From assembly GCA_030824835.1 (NCBI GenBank), contig JAPJRA010000192.1, positions 1 to 6,838 on the forward strand: a DNA stretch of 6,838 nt, in the 5' to 3' direction. Positions 6,148 through 6,838 of the stretch are shown here, piece after piece (position 1 is the first letter of the stretch; every line of letters starts with the position of its first letter). Position numbers and translations under genes: made by a program. This stretch comes from Geminicoccaceae bacterium (GTDB lineage Bacteria > Pseudomonadota > Alphaproteobacteria > Geminicoccales > Geminicoccaceae). A model generated the notes under the pieces. That model ran no database searches and was not told the DNA's origin. It was given only the letters and a program-made list of their open reading frames with translations.

Positions 6148-6838
6148 ATGGCGAGTACCTCCACCGCCACAGCTACAGCCGTTGGCGCCGGCCCAGTTTC
6201 CAAGCGGAACATCAACACCAAGCCGCTGGTGGCGCCTTCGGTGATCGTCCTCTTCCTGTGGATGATCGTGCCACTGGCGATGACGCTGTGGTTCTCCTTT
6301 CAGTACTATAACCTGCTGGATCCGACGACGAGTGGCTTCGCCGGATTCGACAACTATACCTACCTGCTGACCGATCCGTCCTTGTGGACGGCGATGGCCA
6401 ACACGCTGTTCCTCGTCTTCTGGGTCTTGGTGATCACTGTCGGCCTCGGCACGCTGCTGGCCGTGCTGTTCGACCAGGATTTCTATGGCCGTGGCGTCGC
6501 CCGCCTGTTCGCGATCGCACCGTTCTTCGTCATGCCGACGGTGAGCGCGCTGATCTGGAAGAACATGCTGATGCATCCGGTCAATGGCCTGTTCGCCTAC
6601 TTCGCGCGACTGTTCGGGCTGCAGCCGATTGACTTCTTCGGCTCGCTGCCGCTGACCTCGGTGATCGTCATCGTCGCCTGGCAGTGGCTGCCGTTCGCGC
6701 TCCTCATCCTGCTCACCGCCATCCAGTCCCTCGATTCCGAGCAGAAGGAAGCGGCCCGCATGGACGGTGCCGGCCCCTTCTCGATGTTCTTCTTCATCAT
6801 CCTGCCGCATCTCGGCCGGGCGATCAGCGTCGTCATCA
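6148..6838 (+). CDS. smoF: Polyol ABC transporter inner-membrane permease, first subunit (SmoF type), 3' partial
   Basis: The first 230 residues of a MalF/UgpA-like permease are visible; the frame runs off the window end, and family members usually reach about 290. An in-frame TGA at 6136-6138 just upstream makes the ATG at 6148 the first possible start, though its Shine-Dalgarno is weak (GAG immediately before). After a short Thr/Ala-rich cytoplasmic tail come hydrophobic segments at about 29-51, 84-108, 119-141 and 168-192, with a fifth beginning near 212. The EAA loop that docks on the ATPase coupling helix is complete: Glu201-Ala-Ala, Gly207, Ile218-Leu-Pro220. It should pair with a second permease (SmoG type) and a MalK-like ATPase encoded beyond the window. 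The weak ribosome binding site and the preceding hairpin both predict lower expression than smoE. Confidence 0.9.
   Translation, partial: MASTSTATATAVGAGPVSKRNINTKPLVAPSVIVLFLWMIVPLAMTLWFSFQYYNLLDPTTSGFAGFDNYTYLLTDPSLWTAMANTLFLVFWVLVITVGLGTLLAVLFDQDFYGRGVARLFAIAPFFVMPTVSALIWKNMLMHPVNGLFAYFARLFGLQPIDFFGSLPLTSVIVIVAWQWLPFALLILLTAIQSLDSEQKEAARMDGAGPFSMFFFIILPHLGRAISVVI

Noticed and set aside
6064..6810. A 248-codon minus-strand open frame opposite the permease.
   Set aside because: It is highly charged, rich in Arg, Glu and Gln, and antisense to a permease with a complete EAA loop and clean membrane segments, so it is a shadow frame.
1..6838. Search for mobile-element ends, CRISPR repeats, tRNA genes, toxin-antitoxin pairs or defence genes.
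   Set aside because: No terminal inverted repeats, regular spaced repeats, tRNA-like cloverleaf or candidate small gene pair was seen; nearly all of the window is taken up by five recognisable genes with uniform codon use.

Overview
The window looks like an ordinary chromosomal segment of a high-GC Gram-negative bacterium, most likely an alphaproteobacterium. The evidence is strong third-position G/C use in every gene, the fused MaeB-type malic enzyme, and the SmoE/SmoF-type polyol transporter genes preceded by a SorC-family regulator, an arrangement known from Rhodobacter and rhizobia. Genus cannot be told from this sequence.

Layout. (1) Positions 1-1203, plus strand: the C-terminal 400 residues of a periplasmic D-Ala-D-Ala carboxypeptidase/endopeptidase (PBP4/DacB, peptidase family S13); its start and SxxK motif lie outside the window. 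(2) Positions 1238-3529, minus strand: a complete 763-residue NADP-type malic enzyme (MaeB) with a C-terminal phosphotransacetylase-like domain, convergent with dacB across a 34-bp gap that holds a small hairpin. (3) Positions 3530-3734: a divergent intergenic region with two outward-facing ribosome binding sites, a candidate promoter and an operator-like dyad. (4) Positions 3735-4694, plus: a SorC/DeoR-type sugar-binding regulator with a TTG start. (5) Positions 4766-6076, plus: a secreted ABC-transporter substrate-binding protein of the SmoE sorbitol/mannitol type. (6) A strong GC hairpin at 6089-6116, then from 6148 the first permease (SmoF type), cut by the window end.

How the parts fit. 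Regulator, binding protein and permease form a polyol (or related sugar) uptake operon; the second permease, ATPase and dehydrogenases would be expected downstream. The regulator probably senses the incoming substrate or its phosphorylated or oxidised product and controls the operon. Two related dyads, one before the regulator and one before smoE, both resemble TGAGCA-TT-TGCTCA and are good candidates for its operators. The malic enzyme and the PBP4 are housekeeping neighbours with no evident mechanistic link to uptake.

I found no sign of a mobile element, CRISPR array, tRNA/rRNA, defence system or a clearly undescribed system. The most useful new observation is the pair of candidate operators.
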